Shown: positions 33,220-41,829 of the stretch, piece after piece
How the letters are laid out: each line of letters begins with the position of its first letter
Position numbering within the stretch: the stretch's first letter is position 1
From: Peteryoungia wuzhouensis
GTDB lineage: Bacteria; Pseudomonadota; Alphaproteobacteria; Rhizobiales; Rhizobiaceae
Direction: 5' to 3'
Assembly (NCBI RefSeq): GCF_003205195.1
Contig: NZ_QJRY01000006.1
Location: 124,001 to 188,000, forward strand
DNA: 64,000 nucleotides
Program-made: the position numbers and the translations under genes
The notes under the pieces: model-generated
Seen by the model: the letters and a program-made list of their open reading frames with translations, nothing else
What the model was told of the DNA's origin: nothing
Database searches by the model: none

Positions 33220-34299
33220 ATGCCTGTTTCGGCACCTCTGGAACGCCAGCTCCGATTGAACCGTGACGACTTCCCCGCCAAGGAGTGGGTGCGTGTCGAT
33301 GCTCCTGAGGAGCATGATTTTTCGGCCGATGTCCGCGCAAAGGTGGACACCATGCTTGAGGGCATGCCGACCACATCATTCATGGCGGTCGCGGGTGGGC
33401 GGGCTCTTTATACCTACGGCGACGTCTCCGAGGTAAGCTATCTCGCCTCCACGCGCAAAAGCATTCTCTCTATGCTTTTTGGTAAGGCAGTTGCCGAAGG
33501 CAAGATCGATCTCGATCTGACGATGGCGGATTTGAAGATCGATGAGGACCACGGCCTTCTTCCGATCGAAAAGACCGCGACGCTGCGTGATCTCCTTGTC
33601 AGCAGTTCAGGTGTCTATCATCAGCCGGGCAGCCCGGGCAGCAACACGAAGAACATTCCCGAGCGCGGCTCGAAGAAGCCCGGTAGCTATTTCCATTACA
33701 ACAACTGGGATTTCAATGTTCTCGGCGCCGCATTCGAGCAGCTGACGGGTCGGAGCGTCTTCAAGGCGTTTGAAGAGGACTTCGCGGGTCCGATGGGCCT
33801 GCAGGATTTCGACCCCTCGCGCCAGAGGATGATGGGCTATGAGGGCGCCTCGCGCTATCTCGCCTACCACTTTTTTCTCTCCGGCAGGGACATGGCGCGG
33901 CTGGGCCTTGCAATGGTGCGCAACGGTCGCTGGCGCGACAATCAGATCGTGCCGGCCGACTGGGTGGCGGAAAGTACACGCATCCATGTTCCGGCGGACC
34001 GGATGAACGAGAGCGAAAAATCCCGTGTTGCCGGCTACAGCTACCTCTGGTGGATCCCTGTGGTGACCGAAAAGACGCCGGAATGGGAAGGCGCTTTTGT
34101 CGCTGCGGGCCATTTCGGCCAGTTCATTCTGGGCATGCCCGCCCTGGACATGGTGTTCGTCAACAGACGCGCCATTCCTGACGATCTGGCAATTGCTCGC
34201 AATGACGGAAGTTTCAAGGAAGAGCTTCCCGCAGTGACTATGGAAGCGTTCTTGAGCGTCGCCGATGAGTTTATCGCGGCGAAACTCGGCAAGCGCTAG
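33220..34299 (+). CDS. Serine hydrolase of the beta-lactamase / class C family
   Basis: A 359-residue cytoplasmic protein (no signal peptide) with the beta-lactamase-related Ser-x-x-Lys motif S77-TRK80 (YLASTRKSILSML), a Tyr-x-Asn motif Y160-NN162 (YFHYNNWDFNVLG) and a late GHFGQFIL in place of the KTG triad. Family members are esterases, amidases and peptidases as well as beta-lactamases. It directly follows the peptide-type transporter (40 bp gap) in the same direction, so it probably hydrolyses the imported compound. An amide or ester conjugate is a reasonable guess. Confidence 0.82.
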   Translation: MPVSAPLERQLRLNRDDFPAKEWVRVDAPEEHDFSADVRAKVDTMLEGMPTTSFMAVAGGRALYTYGDVSEVSYLASTRKSILSMLFGKAVAEGKIDLDLTMADLKIDEDHGLLPIEKTATLRDLLVSSSGVYHQPGSPGSNTKNIPERGSKKPGSYFHYNNWDFNVLGAAFEQLTGRSVFKAFEEDFAGPMGLQDFDPSRQRMMGYEGASRYLAYHFFLSGRDMARLGLAMVRNGRWRDNQIVPADWVAESTRIHVPADRMNESEKSRVAGYSYLWWIPVVTEKTPEWEGAFVAAGHFGQFILGMPALDMVFVNRRAIPDDLAIARNDGSFKEELPAVTMEAFLSVADEFIAAKLGKR

Positions 34300-34321
34300 C
34301 GCTGGCGGGTCACGGACCGGT

Positions 34322-35275
34322 CTACTGGGGCAGATCTTGTGTGAAGCAGGCGGAAATCTGCTCGCGCAGCCACAGGCTTGCCGGATCGCGCTCGTTTTCG
34401 GCAAGCCAGATCATGCTGGTGGATTGCTTTTGCTCGGCGAAGGGCGAATCCAGCAGCAAGAGTTCGTGAGAATGTTCGAAGAGCTTCGCCACGCTCTCCG
34501 GCATGATCGCGATAAGATCGCTGCGCGCGACGATTGCGACCGCTGCGGAGAAATGGGGCACCACAGCCACAACCCGGCGCGCAAGCCCCATCGTGTCGAG
34601 GCGCTCATCGATCCATCCACGACGGCTGGGGGCCGAGGTCACCTTCACATGGCCCAAAGCAAGCAGTGCGTCCAGCGTCAGCGGCTGCGCTGCCGCAGGG
34701 TTCTGGGCGGACATAATGCACACTCTCCGCTCGGTAAACAGCGACGTGCAACGATAGCGCGCGGGAAAATTGTCGGCTGTCATGACGGCAACATCAATCG
34801 TACCCTCATCGAGCTGTTCCTGCACGACGGTCAGGAACGACCGATTGTTGGCAATGCCCGTCCGCGGCATGTGAATGACTTCCAGAACACAGTGTTCAGC
34901 GGCAGAGCGAACCCGCTCGACGAGGCGCGGCATGAGTACGACGGAGAAGTAGTCGTTCATGCCGATCCTGAATGTACGGTGGGAGGTCGCGGGCTCGAAG
35001 CTTTGCCTCGACAGCATCACCGATTCCACATCCTCGATGATGCGCCTCACCGCCGGAAATATTTCGGTGCAATAGCGGGTCATCACGAAGCCGCCGGATG
35101 TCTTCTTGAACAGGTCGTCGCCGGTTATGGCGCGGACGCGTTTCAAGGCATGGCTCATCGCTGGCTGGGAAAGGCCGATGTATTGACCGGCGGCCGTCAT
35201 GTTGCCTTTGACGACCAGAGCATAAATGACTTTGAGTAGGTTGAGGTCGATCGAGCCCAATTGAAACCGCTGCAT
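34322..35275 (-). CDS. LysR-family regulator of the transporter/hydrolase locus
   Basis: A 317-residue LysR protein: SIDLNLLKVIYALVVKGNMT and AAGQYIGLSQPAMSHALKRV form the helix-turn-helix in the NodD/LinR-like style that begins LGSIDLNLL. The ATG at 35273-35275 has AGGA 5 nt upstream and was preferred to a 12-codon longer frame. It converges with the serine hydrolase, stops 22 bp apart, and is the only regulator next to the transporter. The ligand is unknown. Confidence 0.88.
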   Translation of the reverse strand: MQRFQLGSIDLNLLKVIYALVVKGNMTAAGQYIGLSQPAMSHALKRVRAITGDDLFKKTSGGFVMTRYCTEIFPAVRRIIEDVESVMLSRQSFEPATSHRTFRIGMNDYFSVVLMPRLVERVRSAAEHCVLEVIHMPRTGIANNRSFLTVVQEQLDEGTIDVAVMTADNFPARYRCTSLFTERRVCIMSAQNPAAAQPLTLDALLALGHVKVTSAPSRRGWIDERLDTMGLARRVVAVVPHFSAAVAIVARSDLIAIMPESVAKLFEHSHELLLLDSPFAEQKQSTSMIWLAENERDPASLWLREQISACFTQDLPQ

Positions 35276-35828
35276 AGAATTCCTGTCTGCATTTTTGGAG
35301 AGTGCCGCCATTACGATGGCATAATTACCGGCAGGCGAAAAACGGAAAACCGGTCGGCCAGAGACAAGCTATGCCACGGCCGACTGTCCCCAAACGCTGC
35401 CGAGCGAGCAACGGCCTTCTCGCACAACAACCGGGCGCTTTCGGTACGTCCGCGCAGCGACGACCGCCCCGGCAGCAACGGCCATGGAAAAGCTCTCGTC
35501 CTGCGCGGGCGGGGCTTCGATTGTACCGATCAGCCGGACATGGCGCTCGGTGCCGAGGAGCATGCGCTTGCTGCGCAAACGTGTTTATCGCTGATGGCAA
35601 GGAAGCCCATTGCCTCAAAAGCCACCTGACCAGCAACTTTCGCACAGCGCCCGGACTGGATTGACAACACTGCGGCGGCGAAAGTGCTGGCGGGCCGTCA
35701 TGGGGTGTGGGCATTCGACATGCCCCACGATGTGGCCGACGACTGGAATTTTATCGCCGGCCTGGTCGCTGCAAGCCTGAAGGCCTTGTTCGCCACCGCG
35801 CTGCCGCATCCAGCATCCCGCTGGGCGT
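35276..35828. other. Intergenic region with possible degraded coding sequence
   Basis: About 550 bp between divergent-facing ends. On the reverse strand at 35369-35578 a frame reading RHVRLIGTIEAPPAQDESFS and MAVAAGAVVAARTYRKRP looks protein-like. On the forward strand at 35660-35800 another reads GRHGVWAFDMPHDVADDWNF. Neither can be named and neither has a good start, so they may be gene remnants. Confidence 0.35.
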
Positions 35829-36398
35829 TCAAAGCATCCGTGGAAGAACGTCGGTCTCGCCGTTCCTATCCTGCAATCGATGCTTCACGGTTCCCGCAAT
35901 ATGAAGGGCAATGCACAACAGCAGGATATAGGCGGAATATCGGTGTAGCATCTGGAAAGCGGCAAATGCCTCATCGTTCTTTGGCAGGATCTCCGGTACG
36001 TGTGAGAGAAAGAAGAACGGAACGCCATCGCCATCGGTGAGACTGCTCGACATGGCGTAGCCCAGCATCGGGGTCAGCAGCGTCAGGGCGATGATCAGCC
36101 GATGAATCCCATGGGAAAGCAATTTTTCCAAGGGCTTAAGCGCTGCGGGCGTGGTCGGTAACGTCGCTTGATGACGCCAGCGGAGCACCAAGTGTACGAG
36201 CGCCAGAAGCCAGGCCAATAGGCCGAACTGCTTGTGGCCGGGGTACAGAAAGCCCGCGACAGGGTCGTGCTCGGCACGGCCGGTCATATACCAGCCGCAC
36301 GCGATCAAACCCAGGATCAGAACTGCCCTCAACCAGTGCAAGATACGGAGTAAAGCGGGATATTTTTCACCCTGGGGCGTCCGAATTTGTTCTGTCAT
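35829..36398 (-). CDS. Cytochrome b561 family membrane protein
   Basis: A 189-residue four-helix inner-membrane di-haem b protein of the bacterial cytochrome b561 (CybB) type. The His ligands are seen in RILHWLRAVLIL, YPGHKQFGLLAW, HGIHRLIIALTLLTPMLGY and MLHRYSAYILLLCIALHI. Such proteins move electrons from the quinone pool to periplasmic acceptors or superoxide. The ATG at 36396-36398 has GGAG 5 nt upstream; an open extension upstream has no membrane or family features. Confidence 0.88.
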   Translation of the reverse strand: MTEQIRTPQGEKYPALLRILHWLRAVLILGLIACGWYMTGRAEHDPVAGFLYPGHKQFGLLAWLLALVHLVLRWRHQATLPTTPAALKPLEKLLSHGIHRLIIALTLLTPMLGYAMSSSLTDGDGVPFFFLSHVPEILPKNDEAFAAFQMLHRYSAYILLLCIALHIAGTVKHRLQDRNGETDVLPRML

Positions 36399-36762
36399 GT
36401 GGGCTCCACGTTTCGTCTGGCTAGTCTCCCATGGACTGGTTGCAGTCGGATGTTGCGGCTCAGCGGAGGCGATGTGGAGATTGCGTGGAGAAGAGTAAGC
36501 TTTGGTACTCGCCATCGCTTGGCTGGATTTGAGAATCGGAGCACGTCGGTCGTTCCGACTTGTGATGTGGTCGAAGGTGGTATGACCCGAGCTTTCAGCG
36601 ATGATCTGCGTAGCCGCGATTGTCCGCATCAACAGATTGCATGTCGGAGCACTTGGAAGACTCCAACCATGCCGACCCGGCTCCTATTGCCGCGATCATG
36701 ATGCTCATTTTGCTTGCCATGCCCATCCTGACACCAGAAATCCGGATGCGGACGGGCGTAGA
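36399..36762. other. Intergenic region, nothing recognised
   Basis: About 360 bp upstream of the cytochrome b561 gene and downstream of the sensor kinase. Open frames are present on both strands but none shows a known motif or a convincing start. It presumably contains the cytochrome promoter. Confidence 0.4.
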
Positions 36763-38133
36763 TCATATCGATGGCGGAAGCGCGCGTGGCAAGGAAACCA
36801 GGCAGCGAAGCCCGCCAGACGCCGCTTTCGAAAGGTGAATCGATCCGCCATAAAGCTGCGTGAGCTCACCGGCGATTGCCAATCCGAATCCGTCACCCGG
36901 AACGGTCTCGTCCAGGCGCTTTCCCGGGAGGAAGGCGTCTGAGATCGTTGCCGGCGCGATGCCCGGACCGTCGTCTTCGACGACGATCGCGAGTGTGCTG
37001 CCTTCCGTTCTAGCCGAGATTGTGATCAAACCGGTCGCCCACTTGAACGCATTGTCGATCAGATTGCCAAGGATCTCATCAACGTCCTCTTCGGCGCATG
37101 AAACGGAGATTTCTGGATCCATGTCGCAATGAACAGCAATGCCTCGATCGGAATAGATCCGCGTCATGACAAGCAGGAGATCGTCGATCCGAGGTTTGAT
37201 CGCCGTTCTCAGACCCGTTCCTCCTGCAGCGGTTTTTCGGGCGCGGGCAAGATGATGGCGAATGCGGCGATCGATCCGGTCGACCAGGTTGCGCATTTCG
37301 CCGTCAGGGTCGTTTCCGGGATGAAGCGCGAGCGAAAGACTTGTGACGGGCGTCTTCAGGCCATGAGCAAGATTGGCAAAGTGCAATCGCGTGTCGGCGA
37401 GCCGTTTCAGGTTCTGATCGACCAGCCGGTTGATTTCCTGCGTCACTGGCTTCAACTCTTCGACGTCGATCTCTGGTAGGCGCTGCAGATTACCGGCCGT
37501 GATATCCGAGATGCTGGAGGTCAGCTGTCGAAGTGGGCGTATACCAAAGCGGACCTGTAGCAGGGTTCCAGCCACCAAGACGGTGCCCAGCAGCGTCATC
37601 ACGGGGATCAACCACAAAAGCGCGCGCCTGGCGGGCGCAGTCAGTGCCGATCGTGGCGCTGTCACTGAGATCTCAACTGTTTTACCGTCGATGTCGGCCG
37701 AGGCAACACGCAGGTAGAGTTCTTCTCCCTGGAATCGCATCTGATCGGTCGGCTGGGGTGCCCCACTCAAGATATGCCGCCAATCCAGCGGACGAGGAGG
37801 GCTATCGATGGTTTGACCAGCAAGTGACCTTGACGCGATCCGCATCTGGCCGTTCGAGACCTGCCAATACCACCCCGCGCCCGTGCGGTCGAACGGCGGA
37901 CCGTCTAACGAGGTTCTAAGAGCCAATTTTCCGTCCGCGTCTACGAAAAGGTTCCCTCGCAAACCCTCGATCTGGGTATCGAGTCGCTGATCGATCTGCT
38001 CACGAACGACGCCTGCGGCGATCAGATAGAGAATGACCGAAGCAAAGATGACGGTCGCCGTGACGAAAACGAGCGAAAATACGACCAGCCGCTTCGATAT
38101 CGACGGTCTCTTGAACAAGCCGAGACTATTCAT
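36763..38133 (-). CDS. PhoQ/QseC-like sensor histidine kinase
   Basis: A 456-residue membrane kinase. Two helices (about residues 15-40 and 168-192) bracket a periplasmic sensor domain. A HAMP region follows, then the phosphoacceptor His257 in HFANLAHGLKTPVTSL, which is of PhoQ type, and the ATPase domain with N-box NLIDNAFKWA, G1 VEDDGPGIA and G2 GDGFGLAIAGEL. It overlaps the response regulator by 4 nt and forms a two-component pair with it. The signal is not evident; divalent cations, peptides or envelope stress are known for relatives. Confidence 0.9.
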   Translation of the reverse strand: MNSLGLFKRPSISKRLVVFSLVFVTATVIFASVILYLIAAGVVREQIDQRLDTQIEGLRGNLFVDADGKLALRTSLDGPPFDRTGAGWYWQVSNGQMRIASRSLAGQTIDSPPRPLDWRHILSGAPQPTDQMRFQGEELYLRVASADIDGKTVEISVTAPRSALTAPARRALLWLIPVMTLLGTVLVAGTLLQVRFGIRPLRQLTSSISDITAGNLQRLPEIDVEELKPVTQEINRLVDQNLKRLADTRLHFANLAHGLKTPVTSLSLALHPGNDPDGEMRNLVDRIDRRIRHHLARARKTAAGGTGLRTAIKPRIDDLLLVMTRIYSDRGIAVHCDMDPEISVSCAEEDVDEILGNLIDNAFKWATGLITISARTEGSTLAIVVEDDGPGIAPATISDAFLPGKRLDETVPGDGFGLAIAGELTQLYGGSIHLSKAASGGLRCLVSLPRALPPSI

Positions 38134-38792
38134 GACGCGGCCGTCAGCATGTAACCGCGTCCGCGAACCGTCTCGATCAACTCAGCCCCAATCTTGCGAC
38201 GCAGCCTGGCAACAATGACCTCGATCGAGTTTGAATCAACGTCGGCATCGCCCTCATAGACCCTCTCGATCAACTCGCGCCGATCAACGACAACGTCCTT
38301 TCGCAGCATCAGGCAGGACAGAACCCGCCATTCGAGGGCCGTGAGCTTCAAAGGCAAGCCGCTCAGTTCGAACGTGCCGAGCTGAGCATCGAATGCCACG
38401 GGCCCGCACGTGATCTTCGAACTGGCGTGGCCGGCCGAGCGCCGGACGAGTGCGCGAAGCCGCAGCACCAGTTCTTCGACCTTGAAAGGCTTGGTGAGAA
38501 AGTCGTCCGCCCCGGCCTTGAAACTCTCGACCTTGTCAGGCCAACCGTCACGCGCCGTCAGGATCAGCACCGGAAAGGTTCGGTCAGCCGCACGCCACGC
38601 TTTGAGAACCGAAACGCCATCGATTTTGGGTAATCCCAGATCGAGAACTGCAACATCATAGATTTCGGTCAGGCCGGCATGCTGTGCATCCTCGCCATTC
38701 TGGGCGATATCGACCACAAAGCTCTCCGCCCGCAGGGTTGCGGCAATTCGCTTGGATAGGTCGGTATCGTCTTCGACAAGAAGCACGCGCAT
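38130..38792 (-). CDS. OmpR/PhoP/QseB-type response regulator
   Basis: A 220-residue regulator with a receiver domain (acidic pocket VEDD, phosphoacceptor Asp51 in VAVLDLGLP, Lys in FLTKPF) and a winged-helix DNA-binding domain (LTALEWRVLSCLMLRKDVVV, VIVARLRRKIG, TVRGRGYML). It is the first gene of the operon with the kinase and divergent from the OB-fold protein gene; direct and inverted repeats in the 135 bp gap are candidate binding sites. Confidence 0.93.
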   Translation of the reverse strand: MRVLLVEDDTDLSKRIAATLRAESFVVDIAQNGEDAQHAGLTEIYDVAVLDLGLPKIDGVSVLKAWRAADRTFPVLILTARDGWPDKVESFKAGADDFLTKPFKVEELVLRLRALVRRSAGHASSKITCGPVAFDAQLGTFELSGLPLKLTALEWRVLSCLMLRKDVVVDRRELIERVYEGDADVDSNSIEVIVARLRRKIGAELIETVRGRGYMLTAAS

Positions 38793-38825
38793 CTGGGGTC
38801 CGTTTCTGTCTGGAGATCGCCCATT

Positions 38826-38870
38826 CTTAAGTCAGCAAGGCTTAACTCAACCTGAACCGCAAGGTTCAGG
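38826..38870. promoter_or_regulatory. Candidate response-regulator sites between the two-component and OB-fold genes
   Basis: Two CTTAA direct repeats at 38826-38830 and 38841-38845 (15 bp apart) resemble PmrA/QseB-type tandem half-sites. They are followed by a perfect inverted repeat CCTGAACC-GCAA-GGTTCAGG at 38851-38870. Both lie between the divergent starts, where the adjacent regulator could control its own operon and the OB-fold gene. Confidence 0.5.
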
Positions 38871-38927
38871 TCCGTGGTGGTACCACACTGATAGAACTCT
38901 CCCGTCAAACCAGAACAGGAGATGTTC

Positions 38928-39446
38928 ATGTCAACCCTCGACCAAAACGTACCCGACAATCATCACGAGGCCGAGGCCGGCAAGACCCCGCACCCCAAGC
39001 CTCCGCATGGGCATCGGTCGCGTCGTCTTGCGGCATTCGGTATTGCCGCTTTTGCAATTCTTGCGCTCGGAGCTGCCGCCGGTGCTGGCGCAATGAAACT
39101 GACGCGCCCCAGCATGGAGCTCGCCCCCATGACGCCGGTCGCGATTTCGGCCATGCCGGATTGGAGCTTGGTGACCGTCAAAGGCAAGGTAGCAGAAGTC
39201 TTCGGCAACAAGTTCATCGTCCAGGACGACAGTGGGCGCGCTCTGGTCGAGACCGGGCCTGCCGGCGAAGGCAGCAAGCTTGTCGGTGTCAATGAGGCCA
39301 TCAGCGTCCAGGGTCGCTTCGAGCGCGGCGTCCTGCGTGCGAGCTTCATTGTTCGCCAGGACGGCAGCGTCGAGGCACTCGGACCGGCCGGAGGACCGCC
39401 GCGCCACGGTCCGCTGGACGATTTGCCCGGCCACGGCAAACCATAG
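38928..39446 (+). CDS. Membrane-anchored OB-fold protein
   Basis: A 172-residue protein with a His/Pro-rich basic N-terminal tail, one membrane helix (about residues 33-55, AAFGIAAFAILALGAAAGAG) and a C-terminal beta-rich OB-fold-like domain (LVTVKGKVAEVFGNKFIVQD, DSGRALVETG, AISVQGRFERGVLRASFIVR). The ATG at 38928 has AGGAG 6 nt upstream. E. coli places an OB-fold gene (ygiW) beside qseBC, so the arrangement is analogous. A periplasmic binding or stress role is likely; the function is unknown. Confidence 0.7.
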   Translation: MSTLDQNVPDNHHEAEAGKTPHPKPPHGHRSRRLAAFGIAAFAILALGAAAGAGAMKLTRPSMELAPMTPVAISAMPDWSLVTVKGKVAEVFGNKFIVQDDSGRALVETGPAGEGSKLVGVNEAISVQGRFERGVLRASFIVRQDGSVEALGPAGGPPRHGPLDDLPGHGKP

Positions 39447-39553
39447 CGCATCTATCGGTCCGATAGCAAAAACCGGCCGCCTGGAACTTTGTCATCCGTT
39501 GCCCGTTCCCGGCGGCCATCATTTCCACACCAACATGAGCAAGCGAGACGGGC

Positions 39554-40792
39554 ATGCAGGGCACAACGAAAGGCTTAACCGACCGATCGCTGGTAGCGCT
39601 TGCGTGTCTGAACTTCTTCCTTGCCGATGCACGCGATGGCCTCGGCCCGTTTCTCGACGGCTTTCTAGCGACCAATGGTTGGTCCCCGATGACGCTCGGG
39701 ATCATCGCTACACTCGGCGGCGTGCTCGGAATGATCGCAACGCCGCTCTTCGGTGCGTGGGTCGATGCATCCCATCGCAAACGAATGCTGATCATCCTCC
39801 CGGTCATCGTGGTCACCGGCGCGGCCTTGTGGACGCTTGCCAGTCCTGGCAATGCATCGGTCTTCGGTGGCCAGTCAGCCACCGCGGTTGTGGGTGCCGT
39901 TGTCGGCCCGGCGCTGATGGGTCTGACGCTGGGCCTCGTCGGAGAGAAGCGGTTCTCGCAGCAGGTGGCCCGAAACGAGTTCTGGAACCATCTTGGCAAC
40001 GTCGCTTCGCTCGCTGCCATTTATGCGGCCACCGTTGCATTCGGCATGAAAGGCGTGATTGGGCTCATGGTCTTCACCGCAATCGCTGCCGTTCTGGCGG
40101 CGCTCGCAATCGACCCGAAGAGGATCAACCACGACGTGGCGCGCGGTCTGGCGCATGATCGTGGATTGCCAGGACCGTCCGGCTACTCCGTTCTTCTTGG
40201 CAGCAAAGGTCTCATCATGCTGGCCGTTACGCTGATGATTTTTCACTTCGGCAATGCGCCGATCAGCCGCCTCATCGCTCAGGATTTTTCCCTACAGCTA
40301 GGCACGCCGTTTCGCACCACGGCGTTGATCACGGGAATCTCGCAACTGGCGATAATCGCGGTCGCGCTTGCAGCGCCATCTCTCATTCGCCGCTTTGGGT
40401 TGGCGAGCATTTTCGCGATCGGATTGTTGGCTCTTCCAATCCGCGGTGCGATTGCCGGTTCATTTACGGATTTCGCAGCGATTTTCCCGGTTCAAATCTT
40501 CGACGGGATCGGCGCTGGCCTTATCGGTATCGCTACGCCCGTCGCGGTCGAGCGAATACTCTCCGGTACAGGGCGTTTCAATGTCGGCCTCGCTGCTGTC
40601 ATGACCGTGCAGGGGGTGGGGGCATCGTTCAGCAATATCGTCGCAGGCTCGCTAACCGACATAGGTGGATATGGCCTCGCCTATTGGGTTCACGGCGGTG
40701 TCGCCGCGCTGGCTTTCGCCGCCTTCCTGATCGGTCGGGACGACATTGCTCCGCCGAAGAAAATCGATGTAGGTGCTGCGGTTGGTCGGTAA
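39554..40792 (+). CDS. Major facilitator superfamily transporter
   Basis: A 412-residue MFS permease with about 12 helices. The loop between helices 2 and 3 reads GAWVDASHRKRML, a variant of the MFS signature. The central loop is at about residues 190-215 (DPKRINHDVARGLAHDRGLP). The mid-protein segment GLVGEKRFSQQVARNEFWNH is typical of a subgroup of drug-efflux-like MFS proteins. It follows the OB-fold protein by 107 bp and may be under the same two-component control. The substrate is unknown. Confidence 0.88.
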   Translation: MQGTTKGLTDRSLVALACLNFFLADARDGLGPFLDGFLATNGWSPMTLGIIATLGGVLGMIATPLFGAWVDASHRKRMLIILPVIVVTGAALWTLASPGNASVFGGQSATAVVGAVVGPALMGLTLGLVGEKRFSQQVARNEFWNHLGNVASLAAIYAATVAFGMKGVIGLMVFTAIAAVLAALAIDPKRINHDVARGLAHDRGLPGPSGYSVLLGSKGLIMLAVTLMIFHFGNAPISRLIAQDFSLQLGTPFRTTALITGISQLAIIAVALAAPSLIRRFGLASIFAIGLLALPIRGAIAGSFTDFAAIFPVQIFDGIGAGLIGIATPVAVERILSGTGRFNVGLAAVMTVQGVGASFSNIVAGSLTDIGGYGLAYWVHGGVAALAFAAFLIGRDDIAPPKKIDVGAAVGR

Positions 40793-41016
40793 CGGCGATG
40801 TATCCGCTTGCGCTTTGAAACCCGGCTTGGAAACAAGGTGAATGCGGCAGCGATTGCCCTTGGCCCTTTCAAACAGTCGATTTTGACGTGCGCTCTGACC
40901 AATTGGCCAAATCTCCACGTCCACTCCCGTTGAGGGGATCAGGGCCGCTGATCGACATCGTGCCAAAGACAAGGTTCTACGAGACACCCACGGGAGCGCC
41001 ACGTGCCCGGTCGTAG

Positions 41017-41829
41017 TTACTGGGGTGGCTTACGCGATGTGGCTGGTCCGATGGAAGGTTTGGGTATCCTGACGCGCGTTGTCGTGGTGATGTCTTGCTC
41101 GCTGCTCTTGGCCGCAGATATATGCGCCTTCGGCAATGCCTCTGCGGTCTCCCTGCTGTTGGAATCCGGTTGGATGACGGAACCCGTGGCTACCACGGGG
41201 CCAGGATGGCCATAGGTTATGGCGTAGGCCGGGGCTGCTATCCCTGGGCCTCGCAGCGACAAGCCGGTCAGGAGATTTGCAAGTACTTCCGGTCCAAGCG
41301 CCTGATGGCAGTAGCGCAGGCGAACGTCTGCCGGTTTGTTCCGCCCGAGCTTGGCGTCACGGTCGACGATCTGCCACGCATAGACACAGCCACCCTTGTC
41401 ACCCAGCTTTCCGGTCGCTGCGCCGTACGAGCCATAGGCATTTTGGCGGATGACCTGATCGATGCTCATTGCGACGCCCGGGAACTCGCGTCGCAAAGCT
41501 TCGGTGATCTCGGATCGGTCCGGCCCTTTCCTGGGCGCAGATCTCGGGGCCGCTGAGGTCGATATCGTCAGAGTGTTCTCGCCGACAAGCGTAGTCGTGT
41601 TTGCCCAGACCAGAATTTGCCGTGTGACGCCCTCTGCGGACGTTTGGCGCAGGCCGATCGGCATCTCGCTTACTCCGGTCAGTGAAGCGGATGCGAGATG
41701 AATCGGAAGCTCTCGGTTACCGGTCGCGGCGGGCACGCTACTCGTCATGCCATTGAGGAAGGGATCCTCGACGGTATTGCAGCCGTGCAGGCCAAGCAGT
41801 GCCAGGATCACAACGATGCTTCGCTTCAC
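41017..41829 (-). CDS. bcsN: Cellulose biosynthesis lipoprotein BcsN
   Basis: A 270-residue lipoprotein: signal VVILALLGLHGC with a lipobox Cys17, then a domain containing SEITEALRREFPGVAMSIDQ and GGCVYAWQIVDRD, followed by a low-complexity tail. BcsN is a rhizobial accessory protein encoded at the end of bcs operons; its exact role is unknown, probably in the periplasm or outer membrane. The start overlaps the preceding TPR gene stop by 4 nt, giving a fully coupled bcsA-bcsB-TPR-bcsN operon. Confidence 0.82.
   Translation of the reverse strand: MKRSIVVILALLGLHGCNTVEDPFLNGMTSSVPAATGNRELPIHLASASLTGVSEMPIGLRQTSAEGVTRQILVWANTTTLVGENTLTISTSAAPRSAPRKGPDRSEITEALRREFPGVAMSIDQVIRQNAYGSYGAATGKLGDKGGCVYAWQIVDRDAKLGRNKPADVRLRYCHQALGPEVLANLLTGLSLRGPGIAAPAYAITYGHPGPVVATGSVIQPDSNSRETAEALPKAHISAAKSSEQDITTTTRVRIPKPSIGPATSRKPPQ

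Noticed and set aside
33220-34299. True beta-lactamase (antibiotic resistance) for the serine hydrolase
   Set aside because: No signal peptide and no KTG motif; the position behind a peptide transporter fits a catabolic esterase or amidase better.
36399-36632. N-terminal extension of the cytochrome b561 frame
   Set aside because: A strong ribosome-binding site precedes the internal ATG at 36398, and the extension is hydrophilic and unlike the family.
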